DNA of 64,000 nucleotides from Diplolepis rosae (taxonomy: Eukaryota > Arthropoda > Insecta > Hymenoptera > Diplolepididae), in assembly GCA_030998225.1 (NCBI GenBank), contig JAPYXD010000728.1, positions 1-64,000 of the forward strand, read 5' to 3'. This document shows, piece by piece, positions 12,455 through 23,351 of this stretch; within the stretch, counting starts at the first letter, position 1, and every line of letters begins with the position of its first letter. The notes beneath the pieces were generated by a model. It was not told where the DNA came from and searched no databases. It was given only the letters and a program-made list of their open reading frames with translations. Both the position numbers and the translations under genes were made by a program.

Positions 12455-12486
12455 GTTTCGTTGGCTTGGTTCGCCAACCTCGTCAG
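12455..12486 (-). ncRNA. Hammerhead ribozyme core (type I), isolated
   Basis: On the minus strand: CUGACGAG, a perfect stem II GUUGGC/GCCAAC with a GAACCAA loop, GAAAC, then GUU as a cleavage triplet. AGC before the core and GCU after it can pair as stem I. No PLE coding sequence is recognised nearby, so this is probably a lone PLE terminus. Activity is inferred from consensus only. Confidence 0.7.
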
Positions 12487-13279
12487 GCTTGAACTTGGAA
12501 AAAAATCATACAAAGTGGTCAATAAATTGAAATGATTCTTCTGTGTATATTTATGAGAGTATCTATACCAACAACACTTTTTTCGAAGGTTATATGAAAT
12601 AAATTTTCATTAAAGAAGGCCCTTATTTGGGATTGAAGCGTTTGCCTTATACGTCTTTAGGGTATTGAAATAACCTTTAACCTAATCCAAAATAGCGAAA
12701 TTTGATCAATTTTGATGTTTATGATTGATGAAATAATGGAATTTGTCGAAAGCATTGCATAAAATACTTTATTACTGCTTTTCCCCTGCTGTAAATAGAA
12801 AGATAGAGATAACAAAAGGGATAAAAAGAGATAGAACCTCTTCTATCACTTCCAAGTAGCCAATTTGCATCCCTTACACGCTATGTATTCCTATCTCTGA
12901 ACCCATATCCAGCATGAAAAAGAATTTGTACTATTGAACGATTTTCTATCCAAAATTGGCATGAGAGGAAATCATTTAACAGTTGAAAGATTGTCGTTTC
13001 AAAGGCTATCCTCTTACTGTCAATATATTTCCTTTGGTCTGGAAATGAAATCCTTTGTTGTACAAAGGAAACATAATTTCGAGGATAAAAGAAAAAAAAT
13101 TGAATGATATAACCTATAAGAATTGTATAGGAGCCCAAATTTGACAAATGCCAATATCGAATCTATCATTATCAATACTATAATAACGAGCCATCTTAAA
13201 TTTGCGCTTAAAGAAATTTCAAGAGAAAACTTTGATGAAATCCACTATACTCATTAAAATTCAAGCACCTTTGACAAAA
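12487..13279. other. Unassigned AT-rich sequence
   Basis: No domain, tandem repeat or element end recognised. Inside the proposed CACTA intron. Confidence 0.3.
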
Positions 13280-13500
13280 TAATTGTAAAAAAATCCTCCC
13301 GCTTCGCGGGCACATTCTCTTCAAACGCTTTGCGCGCAGCTCGCAAGTTTGAGCGCACCTGGGGCGCGCGATTTGATCGTCGCGCTTCGCGCTCCGTAAT
13401 ACACATTTTCTCAAAGTCACTAAATTTTTTTTTTGAATTTAAGTGAAACAGGAAATTGAATTTAGTTAAGGCTCTATTGACAATGCTTATTTTGTATGTC
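13280..13500 (+). repeat. Dispersed repeat with a CpG-rich palindromic island
   Basis: A GC- and CpG-rich patch (about 13290-13400) with palindromic words CCCGCTTCGCGGG, GCGCGC and GCGCTTCGCGC, unlike its AT-rich surroundings. It is followed by ACACATTTTCTCAAAGTCACT and a TTAAGGCTCTAT tail. The same order, inverted, appears at 19350-19500, so this is a repeat family and not a host CpG island. Confidence 0.6.
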
Positions 13501-13510
13501 ACTTATTTAG

Positions 13511-13773
13511 GGTAGGTATACATTGTACCATAGTTTTAGTTGCCCAAAGTTTCAATGGACCATAAAATCACCAGAAGTCACTATATTTCAAAAGCAGTGT
13601 TAGACGAAGATTATGAAAGGAATGTGTTGGCAAAAATTATACTAATGCTATATATGCTCGCAATTTTTGCCACCACATTCCTTTCATAATCTTCGTCTAA
13701 CACTGCTTTTCAAATATTGTGACTTCTGGTGATTTTATGGGCAACTAAAACTATGGTACAATGTATACCTACC
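13511..13773. mobile_element. Hairpin MITE with GGTAGGTATACATTG ends
   Basis: A 263-bp foldback. The left arm (GGTAGGTATACATTGTACCA, then TTTTAGTTGCCC, CACCAGAAGTCACTATAT, CAGTGTTAGACGAAGATTAT) is repeated as its complement on the right around a short loop near 13640-13670. Flanks TTATTTAG / GTATTTAG agree at 7 of 8 positions, suggesting an 8-bp duplication. A second copy lies at 14767-15087. Confidence 0.7.
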
Positions 13774-13837
13774 GTATTTAGGATAAAAAAGGGAATTTTT
13801 TCTCAATAGTGCTTTCTTATAATCGAAACATAAAATG

Positions 13838-14538
13838 TATGGGTCATTCCATATTAGATTGACAGTCGATGTCACAGATTTGAACGAGATAATTTTTTTT
13901 CGCTTCTTTATCAACAATAAATAGACACGTATTTTTTGTTTGGCCAAACAAATTTTTATTACAAGTATACGATTTTTTGAATTTTCTAAGAAATTATATT
14001 TTCGACATAGCAAGCGCACTTTCAAGCCTGTTTATCTTGAAAACAATTGTTCGCAAGAAAACTTTTCCAAATTACGAAAATTAGGGTTTTGACTCTTTAT
14101 TACAGAGATTGTTGCGAAAAAATTGTTTAAATAATTTTTAACATACAAAAGTAAAGAAATAAACGCAAAATCGCTTTTTTCCAAATTTGGCCCCTTTCGA
14201 AATTTTTTTTTTCGTGTATTTAGATTCTTTGAAGTCTCTTATAAAATATGACGATTGAATCAAAATGGCTGGATAAAATTATTTAAACAATTTTTCCGCA
14301 AAAATCTCTGTAAAAAAGAGTCAAAACAATTGTTTTCAAGATAAACAGGCTTGAAAGTGCGCTTGCTATGTCGAAAATATCATTTCTTAGAAAATTCGAA
14401 AAATCGTATACTTGTAAAAAAAATTTTTTTGTCCAAACAAAAAAATACGTGTCTATTTATTGTTGATAAAGAAGCGAAAAAAATTATCTCGTTCAAATCT
14501 GTGACATCGACTGTCAATCTAATATGGAATGACCCATA
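13838..14538. mobile_element. Foldback element, TATGGGTCATTCCATATTAG ends
   Basis: A 701-bp foldback with ~260-bp arms, about 13838-14100 and 14275-14538. Matching blocks include GACAGTCGATGTCACAGATT, GACACGTATTTTTTG and GGCTTGAAAGTGCGCTTGCT. The loop holds AT-rich sequence. Open frames on both strands (e.g. 13735-14025 minus, 14351-14593 plus) are the same arm read twice, not genes. Confidence 0.75.
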
Positions 14539-14766
14539 TATCCTATCGAGAAGTGTCTTGATGAGAATTTGTAGACCCCATTTAGGCAAATAATTTTCCA
14601 TCTAAACGTGTCACTTATTGTTAAGTCTCTAAAACTAAATGGGTATTTTCGTTCCCAAATTTTACTATCCTTTTCATTTATTTATAAATTTTTAAAATTG
14701 TGAGAAGATGAGAAAGCGAAACATCTGCTGTTTACCGAAATAAGTAATTTGTTTTTTTATTTCTTC

Positions 14767-15087
14767 TATAGCTTTTAGTTGCCCAAAGTTTCAATTGCCC
14801 ATAAAATCACCAGAAATCACTATATTTGAAAAGCAGTGTTAGAAGAAGATTATGAAAGGAATGGGTTGGCAAAAATTGCAAGTATAGATCAAATATAGGC
14901 GGTAGAGGGCGCTTAAGGGAAATGTACAGGAATCCTGCATCTTGTAATCCTTGCAATTTTTGCCAACACATTCCTTTCATAATCTCCGTCTAACACTGCT
15001 TTTCAAATATAGTGACTTCTGGTGATTTTATGGGCAATTGAAACTTTGGGCAACTAAAACTATGGTACAATCTATACCTACCTCAGA
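14767..15087. mobile_element. Second copy of the GGTAGGTATA hairpin MITE
   Basis: Same arms as 13511-13773, with the outermost left ~15 bp degraded. Its loop is larger and contains a GCGGTAGAGGGCGCTTAAG stretch. The right end reads ACCTACC as in copy one. The two copies bracket the foldback at 13838-14538. Confidence 0.65.
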
Positions 15088-15480
15088 AATTGTATTTTCC
15101 TGGACTCCGTGCAAAGGAGGCGCGAAATAGACGCCGAATTCAAAATTACGGAATATATCATTAAAAAAATTACACTTATTTTCTATATACTTTGAGAAAG
15201 ATTGATCTGAAATAAGTATCTAAAAGATTTTGTGAAGTTCTAAGATGATTTAAATACTTGAAAAATAATTTTTTAATGAAATTTAAAGTCAATAAATGCT
15301 TAAAGATTCGAAACAAAATATCGATTTCAGTATTTTTTTTTTTTAATTATGTAGAGAGTATTTTATAATAAGATATCGTTCAAGATAAGATACAAGTTTC
15401 AAAAAATGGAGGGTTTGAACATTTTTATAATAGGTAACATCTTTTGTATGAAAATTTCGATAAATAAATGTAAATGAAGT
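15088..15480. repeat. Dispersed repeat shared with 52.9-53.1 and 57.5-57.7 kb
   Basis: Blocks TTTTCCTGGACTCCGTGCAA and GATGATTTAAATACTTGAAA, followed by AAAGTCAATAAATG, recur with changes at 52955-53070 and 57530-57620, where the same family has been split by the PLE palindrome. A reverse copy of part lies near 59000-59050. No coding capacity. Confidence 0.5.
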
Positions 15481-15494
15481 GTTTGCTGATTTAA

Positions 15495-16166
15495 GGTAGT
15501 TCATCCACAAAAATTAGACTTCAGGGAAAAATATTTAATTTTTTTTTCAAGAATAGCAATATGATGCTTGAAGAGATCATTTGGAAGAAAAGAGATTAGT
15601 TTCCAAAAAAAAAAATTAAAACATTAAAAAAGTAATGAATTTAGCAAATTTTATTTTTACCCGGACTTGTTTTCTTATCGCTTCATACCAAATTTTAAAA
15701 AATGATGTGATTCTGTGAAATCACGGATCATTTTTTCAAGAAAAAAGCTTTCTACAACTTAACAGTTTCCATTTTTTGGAAATTAAAATAAATTTTTTAA
15801 TGGCTGAAGTCATTAAAAATAAATTTTCCAAAACAAAATTCTTGTAAACAAATTGCTGAATTTGGCAATAACATATTCATTTTAGAAATATGGAAACGGC
15901 CACGTTGTATTAAATCTTTTTCCTGAAAAAACGATTCTTGATTTATTTAAATCACATCGTTTTTTTAAAATTTAATATGAAGCGATAAGAAAAAAAGTCG
16001 GGGTAAAAATAAAATTTGTTAAATGAATTTTTTCTTATGCTTCGCATACTTTTCTAGGAAATTAATCTCTTTTCTTTGAAATGATCTCTTCAATAATAAT
16101 TTTTCTATTTTTGAAAGCAAAATAATCTTTTTTTACCTACAATCTAATTGTCGAAGATAAACTACC
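15495..16166. mobile_element. Foldback element with GGTAGTTCATC ends
   Basis: A 672-bp foldback. The left arm runs from GGTAGTTCATCCACAAAAAT through a TTTATTTTTACCCGGACTTG block. The right arm is its diverged complement, ending TAAACTACC. The central part around 15700-15960 is also self-complementary (TCTACAACTTAACAGTTTCC; ATGGCTGAAGTCATTAAAAA). Non-coding. Confidence 0.6.
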
Positions 16167-17134
16167 AAGAAAGTACATAAATTATATCTGAATTCCCATA
16201 TGAATTTACACCTTAAATTTTTTTTTGGTATGATGCTAATTCTACAAACATTCACTTCTTGAACTTTAATAGAGTAAAATACTTTGAATACAATTTTTTG
16301 AAATACGAAACATCTTATACATATGGCAATTTCAATAGATTAATGTATTATATTATTATATTATATTAATTTTATTAATATATATTATTATTATTAATAT
16401 TTATATTATTAATATAATATAATTATTATATTATATTAATATATATTATTATGTATTTAAGAAAATACATAAATTTTATATGAATTTACACCTCAAACTT
16501 TTCTTGATATGAAGCTAAGTCGACAAACCTTTACTAAAAAGTAAAATACATTGAATAAAATTTTTTGGAATTTAACATCTTTTACATTACAATTCGTGTA
16601 TATATATAAACTACCATCGGAATTACAGGTTAACCTGGAGTTTCAACTTTCGTTAAAGTGTTTTATTTCATAGAAAGATATTACGAGACATTTTAATTTA
16701 GATTTATAATTTTAAAGGTTTTTTTCAGTATGTCTTCATTGTTTTTTGTTAACCTAATCAAAATATTTTTAAAAATTCTTTCCTGGATTCTATCTTGAGG
16801 TTGAACAGAATTAAAAAAAGTCATGCAATTTTTAAAATATGTAGCTTCCTCAAGAAGTTTTTAAAAATCGATGTATATATAATAAATGTAGACATATTTA
16901 TCAAAATATTGATAGTTTGGATAATTTGAATTCTTCAAATTAATGCAGTATAATCATTATTTGAAAATTGATGATTTTTTATTACCATGTTTGATATAGC
17001 AGAAAAATTCCAAAAATATCTTAATTAGAAAAATACTATGAAAACTCACCTTTGAAATGAGACTAGAGACTTTTCACAATGTTAGTTAATTTTAGGGATA
17101 TTAATAATATTAAGAAAGATCTAAATTTGACGTC
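16167..17134. other. AT-rich unassigned sequence with a TTA/ATA low-complexity run
   Basis: Position 16346-16452 is almost entirely A and T, made of short TATTA/TAATA words. Nothing else recognised. Confidence 0.5.
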
Positions 17135-17287
17135 TTTAAGATTCTCATCATATGAGAATTAAGGTATTGGTTTTATGTGAAAAATCATTTTCGGAATTTT
17201 CGTCAAATCTTTACGTTTTGAGATCTCCTGAGTCAGAAAAAACGGTTTTTACGAAAGTAAAAAGTGTCTGACACTCTGTCTGTAGTA
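17135..17287 (+). repeat. Dispersed repeat X, copy 1 (left part)
   Basis: Starts with a short hairpin (TTCTCATCATATGAGAA), continues GGTATTGGTTTTATGTGAAA, then TTTACGTTTTGAGATCTCCT, GTCAGAAAAAACGGTTTTTA and a GTCTG run. Its continuation is found at 20438-20700, so this copy was split by the insertions between. Other copies: 18205-18458 and, inverted, 24200-25292. Confidence 0.65.
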
Positions 17288-18025
17288 AAGGGTTTCCCAA
17301 TAGGGGTGATATGATTTTGAATGTCCCTATCGGGCTCATTTGAACTGAAATTTTTGACGTCTGCTGTCAGTTGTGATCAGTAAGGTTTGCCATTTAATCA
17401 TGAGTAGTTTCACGCTTCCACAACGTTTGGAAATTGTCCAATTATTTTATCAAAATTCGAGAAGTTTTGTCGGTGTTCAAAGAGCATATCGTGCAAAATA
17501 TGGTCGTCATTCTGCTCCATCCGCGCTCTCAATTCGTCGAATAATCGATAAGTTGGAGAGTGAATTTACTCTATTGGATACTAAGCCTAAAAATCGTATG
17601 CGTACCGCACGTTCTACACAGAATATAGCCGCCGTACCGTGAATTGTCCGTGCCACGCCGATCTCAGGAATTGGGCCTGTCCAGGATGACTACCTGGCGT
17701 ATTTTGCGATTGGATCTTGGCCTGCATCCCTATAACATGATTCTGGCCCAAGAACTGAAGCCTAATGACCATCGTTTGCGTCGGGAGTTCGCGGATTGGG
17801 CTCTGGAATCAATTGAAAATTATCCCAATTTTCATCAAAAAATCATCTTTTCTGATGAGGCGCATTTTTGGCTCAAGTCTCGGGGGACATTTGGCCGATA
17901 TATTGTTTAAATCATAAATGGCATAGAATATCCAATATAATAAAAAAGATTTCGATCAATTCCGAATGAATATTCAGTGTTTTTTTTTCAATTTCAAAAC
18001 ATATCACCCTTATTGGGAAACCCTT
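17288..18025 (+). mobile_element. Tc1/mariner-IS630-type transposon, internally deleted
   Basis: A 738-bp element with terminal inverted repeats AAGGGTTTCCCAATA(G/A)GGGTGATATG, flanked on both sides by TA (17286-17287 and 18026-18027), the expected duplication for this superfamily. The interior holds a broken transposase. At about half the length of a full element, it has lost most of the catalytic domain. Confidence 0.85.
17373..17910 (+). pseudogene. Mariner/IS630-type transposase remnant (DUF4817-like N-terminus)
   Basis: Two frames cover the N-terminal half of an insect Tc1/mariner-type transposase. The first (from about 17400) has the helix-turn-helix start MSSFTLPQRLEIVQLFYQNS and the RAKYGRHSAPS block typical of DUF4817 proteins. 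The second, 17644-17910, continues with LSVPRRSQELGLSRMTTWRI, the basic ELKPNDHRLRREFADWALE helix and KIIFSDEAHFWL, which carries the first catalytic aspartate. A stop and loss of a few codons separate them at 17641, and the reading ends just after the first aspartate. The rest of the DDE/D domain is missing, so the protein cannot act. Confidence 0.85.
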
Positions 18026-18204
18026 TAGATGCTTTCCATCTCAATTCAAGCGGTCCATTCGGGACACGAATTTATTTTTTAACGAAACTCAAATATGTTG
18101 CTCTTTTATCGAAATAATGAGACACGTCTTTTTTTTTTTTGGGCCGAAAAAAAAAATTTCTGAGATTTATCGGCAATTTCGTTTTTGGGGTCAAAATCTA
18201 TTTT

Positions 18205-18458
18205 TACATTCTCATCATGGATGAGAAGGTATTGGTTTTATGTGAAAAATGACTTTCGAAATTTTCATCAAATCTTTACGTTTTGAGACCCCCTGAGTCA
18301 GAAAAAAATGGTTTTTACGAAAGTGTCTGTCTGTCTGTCTATCTGTCCAGTTAAATTATACGAGATACGAAAAAACGTTATTATGCAATATTATTTACTA
18401 CATAAAGACCTACAAATTTTAATTGTAACATTTTTTCATAAGATTCATATTTTTCTAT
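18205..18458 (+). repeat. Dispersed repeat X, copy 2
   Basis: Begins at the hairpin TTCTCATCATGGATGAGAA, followed by GGTATTGGTTTTATGTGAAA and the GACCCCCTGAGTCAGAAAAA segment, then GTCTG repeats and TTAAATTATACGAGATACGA. It is the inverted partner of 24200-25292. Confidence 0.7.
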
Positions 18459-18855
18459 TTAACCCCTTCGTTGGCACTGACGCCATTTGGCGTCAAATTT
18501 TTTCGTGTCCTGCATGTCATGACGCCATTTGGCGTCAACCATTTTTTTCATATTCAACTAAGTCCTACTTGGAATCCAAGTCTACCTATGGGTTTTCGGG
18601 CTCACTGAATCTTAATCTGTAGTCAAAATTCATAAATTCTAAACGCTCTTCAGTATGTAAATACTTACCGACTCGCATACATAAAACCATTACATAAAAT
18701 TACATTACATAAAGCCATTTTGAATTTTGAAGTTTTGAGATCAGATTCGTAATTAGCACCCTCGAAAACCTAGACATACGAATTTTCAAGACAAAATATT
18801 TTCTTGCCATTTTGGGCACTTTTTGACGAAATTTCTCTGCCAACGAAGGAGTTAA
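18459..18855. mobile_element. piggyBac-type MITE with TTAA duplication
   Basis: A 397-bp interval (duplications included) starting TTAACCCCTTCGTTGGCA and ending TGCCAACGAAGGAGTTAA. TTAA at both ends is the piggyBac target site, and CCC(T/C)T.. ends fit that superfamily. Two exact copies of the palindrome TGACGCCATTTGGCGTCA sit near the left end (about 18479-18496 and 18520-18537), likely subterminal binding repeats. Non-coding. Confidence 0.75.
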
Positions 18856-19349
18856 TTTAAAAAAAAGACTATTGAAAATCCATAATTCAATTTTTTAACA
18901 GTAACATGTGAAATACGAAAAAACTCAAGAATACAAAGTTGTTCGTTTCAAAAAGATCTAAAAATTTTGTCTCACACAGTTTCTGAAAAAACATATATTT
19001 TTCGTTTCAGTTCCAAAAAATACGATTAAAATTCAAAAATTCCATTTTTTAGACAAAATATGTGAGATACAAAAAAACGTTTAGATGGAAAATTGTTCGC
19101 CTAAATGAGGTCTACAAATTCTCATTGAGACATTTCGGGACAGGATGTATATTTTATGTTTTGATTTTTAATATTAAAAAAATTCGATTTTTTTCACCAA
19201 AATATGTGAGATGCGAAATAAGCGTTGTTTTTGCAAAATCGTTTCCTTAAATAAAGTCTACGATTGTTTTTCCTTTTTGAGAGATTTAGAAGAAAATAAA
19301 TTATTTTAATCATGTAATTTATTAAAAAGTTACTGAAATGTATACAGAA

Positions 19350-19500
19350 AATCGAGCGCGAAGCGCGAGCGTCATGATGAGAATGTGTTCCTTAAGGCTG
19401 ATAGAGCCTTAAGTAAATTGAATCTCATGTTTCACTCAAATTCAAAAAGAAATAGAGTGACTTTGAGAAAATGTGTAATTAACATCATCTGTAATATTAT
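19350..19500 (-). repeat. Second copy of the CpG-rich dispersed repeat
   Basis: Inverted, shorter relative of 13280-13500: GAGCGCGAAGCGCGAGCG, then TTAAGGCT, AGAGCCTTAAGTAAATTGAA and AGTGACTTTGAGAAAATGTG. Confidence 0.6.
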
Positions 19501-19738
19501 TATAAAATTGGTTTGAGCTTCAGTATCAAATTATAAGAAATAAACTTAAATGTATACAAAAATTGCAATTTTTTTTTTTAATTCAATATCTCGAAAAGTG
19601 TATTTTTTTTTCTCTCAAACTTTTTTTGCATTAACTAAATTACGTAATCATTATTATGTTTAAGGGACGATAAATCAGTAAATTGTAGATGAAAGTTTTG
19701 AATTCGCGAATACAAAAGTTATGTTCACGTGACGCATT

Positions 19739-19829
19739 CACTGATTCCTCAGTGAAATCAAAGCAGGGCACTGATTCATCAGTTAATATATTTCCACTGA
19801 TGTAATCAGTGACTATTTCACTGACTCAG
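19739..19829. repeat. Cluster of short palindromes on a CACTGAT/ATCAGTG theme
   Basis: Four spaced palindromes in 91 bp: CACTGATTCCTCAGTG (19739), CACTGATTCATCAGT (19769), CACTGATGTAATCAGTG (19795) and CACTGACTCAG (19819). Function unknown; they could be protein-binding or subterminal repeats. Confidence 0.45.
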
Positions 19830-20437
19830 GTTTAGAGAGTACTTACAAAAAATGTGTACATTGAATACCAAGCTGTTGCTGAAGACTTTTAGGTACAAAA
19901 TTGAAAAAAGCGTTCAATGAAATTCGTCGTTAAGTTGAAAACATTCGATAGATCATATCTAAGCACAGTCAATTTGTCATAAAGACTGAGTAAAAATTTT
20001 TTGTGATCGTTAGAGTTTGACAATATAATCGTAAAGGACAACTATACATCGTTATACCATACACGTTGGACATATAAAGTTGATATTCATTGTGCAGTCC
20101 ACGTTTCTGCGAAGAAAACGATTTTTTTCTTCAAAAAATCTTAACTTGGAAACAAAAAATTTTAGCTACTAGAGATTCAGTAGAATTGAAACTCAAGGTG
20201 TTTTTGACAAAGTTATAGACAATTGAAAAAAAGTTCTCGCGAATAATTGAAAAAATAGATTTTGACCCCAAAAACGAAATTGCCGATAAATCTCAGAAAA
20301 TTTTTTTTTCGGCCCGAAAAAAATACGTGTCTCATTATTATGATCAAAGAGCAAGAGATTTGAGTTTCATTAAAAAATAAATTCATATCCCGAATGGACC
20401 GGTTGATTTGAGATGGAAAGCATCAGTAGTAATAGGT

Positions 20438-22211
20438 CGTATACTCAATAGCTCTCGATAGAAAAAAATTATCGGATTGAATTGAGCTTTGGCATACATT
20501 ATCGGAGCCGAAAAAAGTAAGGATAAGTTCGTTTACCAGCTACATCCAACAAAAATTGTCAAAATAGGAGCATTTTTTGTGTTTTTGAAAAAATCAAAAA
20601 TTTTAAGACTGGTTTCTGATAAATCTCGTAAATCTCTACTAATTATCCTTATAATATTTTGCGATTTAAATAAAATTAAGAAAGTTACAGTATGTTAAAT
20701 TCGTGAAATCATTCATACAAAAAATATAAAAATACTTTTAATGTATTTCTAAGTTACATATTTTCTATTTTGTTTGTAATAATTAATTTTCACAATTTGT
20801 AGGATCCGCTTTGTAGGTATGAAAATACTTTGAATTTTTACAACTTTTTGTTTCCCTAAATTTCAACTTTCACATTTCGTGAATGTTAGAGAGGATGAAA
20901 ACCGACGTAGATAGACTACTTTTGGTTTTGAAAATGAAAAAAAAAATTAAATTGTTCTTATTATACTGTTTTTTATTAATGTTAGTTAACTATTTTAAAA
21001 ATATAAATTAATATTTACCTTATTTTATATTCTATTTTCTTTAATTATTCATAATGATTTACAACTAATTACAATTCTCATTAACTTCGTTCCTTGTTCA
21101 GAATTTTTGCATTCTTTTTTCCATTTTTCAACTTAATTTTAACTCAAAAAAATAATATAAATGCAGTGAAATGTAGACAATTTAATATAAAAATTTAAAA
21201 AAAGTTATTATTCAATGCCATAAAGGAATAAAAGAGATATTAATATTTAAATTCTAATATCAGCTGAATGTTTCAAAATAGTTTTTGTACGAGATACATA
21301 TGAATAAAAAGGGGAAAATTTAATTAAAAATATTCAAATAATATTAATATTTAAAGCCTGATCTCTTTTATTTGTTTATGGCATTGAATAACGTATTTAA
21401 AAATTTTTTTTATTAAATTCTTCGTATGTTACTGTGCATTTTCAGGGACTGATGGTACAGTTAGCGCCGCGTGTGATGGTTCGGCAAACTAACTTAGGAA
21501 TTCAAGTTAAGACACTAACGGGGTCAAGTTAGAATCGTGAAATACGGGCTGATGCATACGGCTGTTATTTAGATTAAGTTCTAAAAGTTGTACTTTAATA
21601 TTCATTAAAGTTAATGAGTCGTCGCCGTCACTTGTATTTTTCAATTTTTATAATAAAATATAATTTAACTATTACAAGTTATTTCATAACTAAATTAGAT
21701 ACATCAAATTAATTTAGGGTGTATCAGTGCACGAAAAATACCTTTGCACAAATTTTCACTTATACTGTTGTTGTGATAACTACCTTCAACAGTTAATATA
21801 CCAGCGAATTTAGTTGCAGTAATGAACAGAACTAGTCATAGCAACCTGATCAACGGTAATATTCTATTTCCAGTTGTGACAACTACATTTTCTGGTTAAA
21901 AATGTCTTCAACTAGAAAATTTAAAATATAAAAAATTTCAGCAGAATTTTACATCGCCAGACGAGGGACATAAAATGACCATTGTTGGACGGTGTAAAAT
22001 TACGGATGGAATGTAAATTAGAGACATTTCGTAAATTTCTATCCTTGATCGTAAAATTCCATCTAGTGGTGAATTTTACGAACTGCTACTGTATTATTCC
22101 TAACCTTGTGCGTAATTATATACGTAGCGTGGAACAAAAATTCCGGCTTTGGATCGAAAATACAATTAATGGGTGGTATTTCCCATCCACATCCTGGATT
22201 TTTTTAATATA
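20438..22211. repeat. Repeat X copy 1 (right part) and unassigned AT-rich sequence
   Basis: Positions 20438-20700 (GTCGTATACTCAATAGCTCTCGAT onward) match, inverted, 24440-24625 and continue copy 1 of repeat X from 17287. Near 20890-20950 a GACGTAGATAGACTACTTTTGGTTT block recurs at 57890-57930 and, inverted, near 57980. The remainder, 20960-22211, has no recognised element or gene; a more GC-rich patch at 21440-21560 shows no coding signal. Confidence 0.4.
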
Positions 22212-22973
22212 CACTGTAAAAAATGATCTGGGGAAAATTATGGAATTATAGAATTTTGTAAACTTTGATATCTGTAGTGATGTGGTCTACTAGAAATTCA
22301 GTTTTTTGAAAGGTAAGTTTATTTAATTGATTATTTTTGAGACAATTATAATAATGATTTCAATTTTTTTAATATAAAGTAAATCTTTAGTAAAAGTAAC
22401 ATTTTATTTCTTATTTTTACTAAAGATTTACTTTATATTAGAAAAATTGGAATCATTATTATAATTGTCAAAAAAATAATCAATTAAATAAACTTACTTT
22501 GAAAAAACTGAATTTCTAGTGGACCACATCACTACAGACATCAACGTCTACGAAATTCTGACTTTCTGACATCCAAAATGTCGGTTTTATAGTAACGAGA
22601 TGAAGAATTTAAAACAACCGAACAGCGGATGCAGAGTTCGGGAACATAAAATTCCGAAAGTAAACTGAAAATTACGAACAGGGAAATGAAAATTAAATTC
22701 TCATCCGGAAATTTACAGCTAGGCGGTAATTTTGCGCAAACATCAAACAAAATTTCAGTTTACGTTTGGAAAATTCATACGACAGACGATGCGATTTTAC
22801 ATCGCTCAACGAAGGTCATTTTATGCCCAACGCTGCTCGAAGTGATTTTACACAGTTGTCGGAAAATCACGTCCTCCATCAATATAATCTTACGGAACTA
22901 TGTAAATTTACACAGAGAGGCGCTGTGATTTTACGAATTTTCCATAATTATCCTTGAATAATTTTTTACAGTG
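22212..22973. mobile_element. TIR element, CACTGTAAAAAAT ends, TA duplication
   Basis: A 762-bp element with ends CACTGTAAAAAATGATC and, inverted, CACTGTAAAAAATTATTC, flanked by TA on both sides. Inner inverted words include ATAATTATGGAAA. It contains a nested foldback (22264-22545). Non-coding. Confidence 0.65.
22264..22545. repeat. Foldback nested inside the CACTGTAAAAAAT element
   Basis: Long hairpin with ~130-bp arms: TTTGATATCTGTAGTGATGT, TCTACTAGAAATTCAG and AGTAAATCTTTAGTAAAA on the left and their complements on the right, around a ~20-bp loop near 22405. Confidence 0.75.
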
Positions 22974-23177
22974 TAACTATATACAATGAAAGATTTTAGG
23001 CAAACAGAAATTCAGGTTGTAGTCACCGGAAAATCACGTACACCGCCAAGGCAATTTAGTTACATCAAATCAAATTCTCAAAAGAGTTGCTATAGAAAAT
23101 AATGTGCATTACTCGAAACAATAGTATATTACATTACATGAGTTGCATTCGCTGTGTTTTTTTCGAGTAATGTATAC

Positions 23178-23319
23178 TATTTTTCATAGCGCCTCCTTTG
23201 AAAATCCGATTTTCGGTAACTGTAGAGCGGGTTTTCAACCCTAGGGTTGAAAATCGTTGTTTCAACCCGCTTTACAGGTACCGAAAATCGGATTTTCAAA
23301 GGAGGCGCTATGAAAAATA
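23178..23319. repeat. 142-bp hairpin with a perfect 41-bp outer stem
   Basis: The stem starts TATTTTTCATAGCGCCTCCT, continues GAAAATCCGATTTTCGGTA, and is repeated exactly as complement on the right. An inner GCGGGTT/AACCCGC stem and a CAACCCTAGGGTTG palindrome fill the centre. Probably a MITE; the perfect stem suggests a recent insertion or ongoing gene conversion. Confidence 0.8.
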
Positions 23320-23351
23320 ATGGATTCAATGATTGTGAATGCAGCCCTCGC

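Larger units (their letters stand above)
18026..20437. mobile_element. Foldback element Y (GATGCTTTCCATCTCAA ends)
   Basis: Arms 18028-18210 and 20250-20436 are inverted copies: GATGCTTTCCATCTCAATTC, TCCATTCGGGA, AATTTATTTTTTAACGAAACTC, a poly-T/CGGCCCGAAAAAAA block and GGCAATTTCGTTTTTGGGGT. The mariner element lies immediately against its left end. The interior carries a repeat-X segment, a piggyBac-type MITE, four diverged ~150-bp units starting GAGATACGAAAAAAC (about 18360, 18908, 19066, 19205) and other dispersed repeats. No transposase recognised. Confidence 0.6.

Noticed and set aside
13208..13502. Host CpG island or promoter
   Set aside because: The GC-rich patch recurs inverted at 19350-19500 with its flanks, so it belongs to a dispersed repeat.
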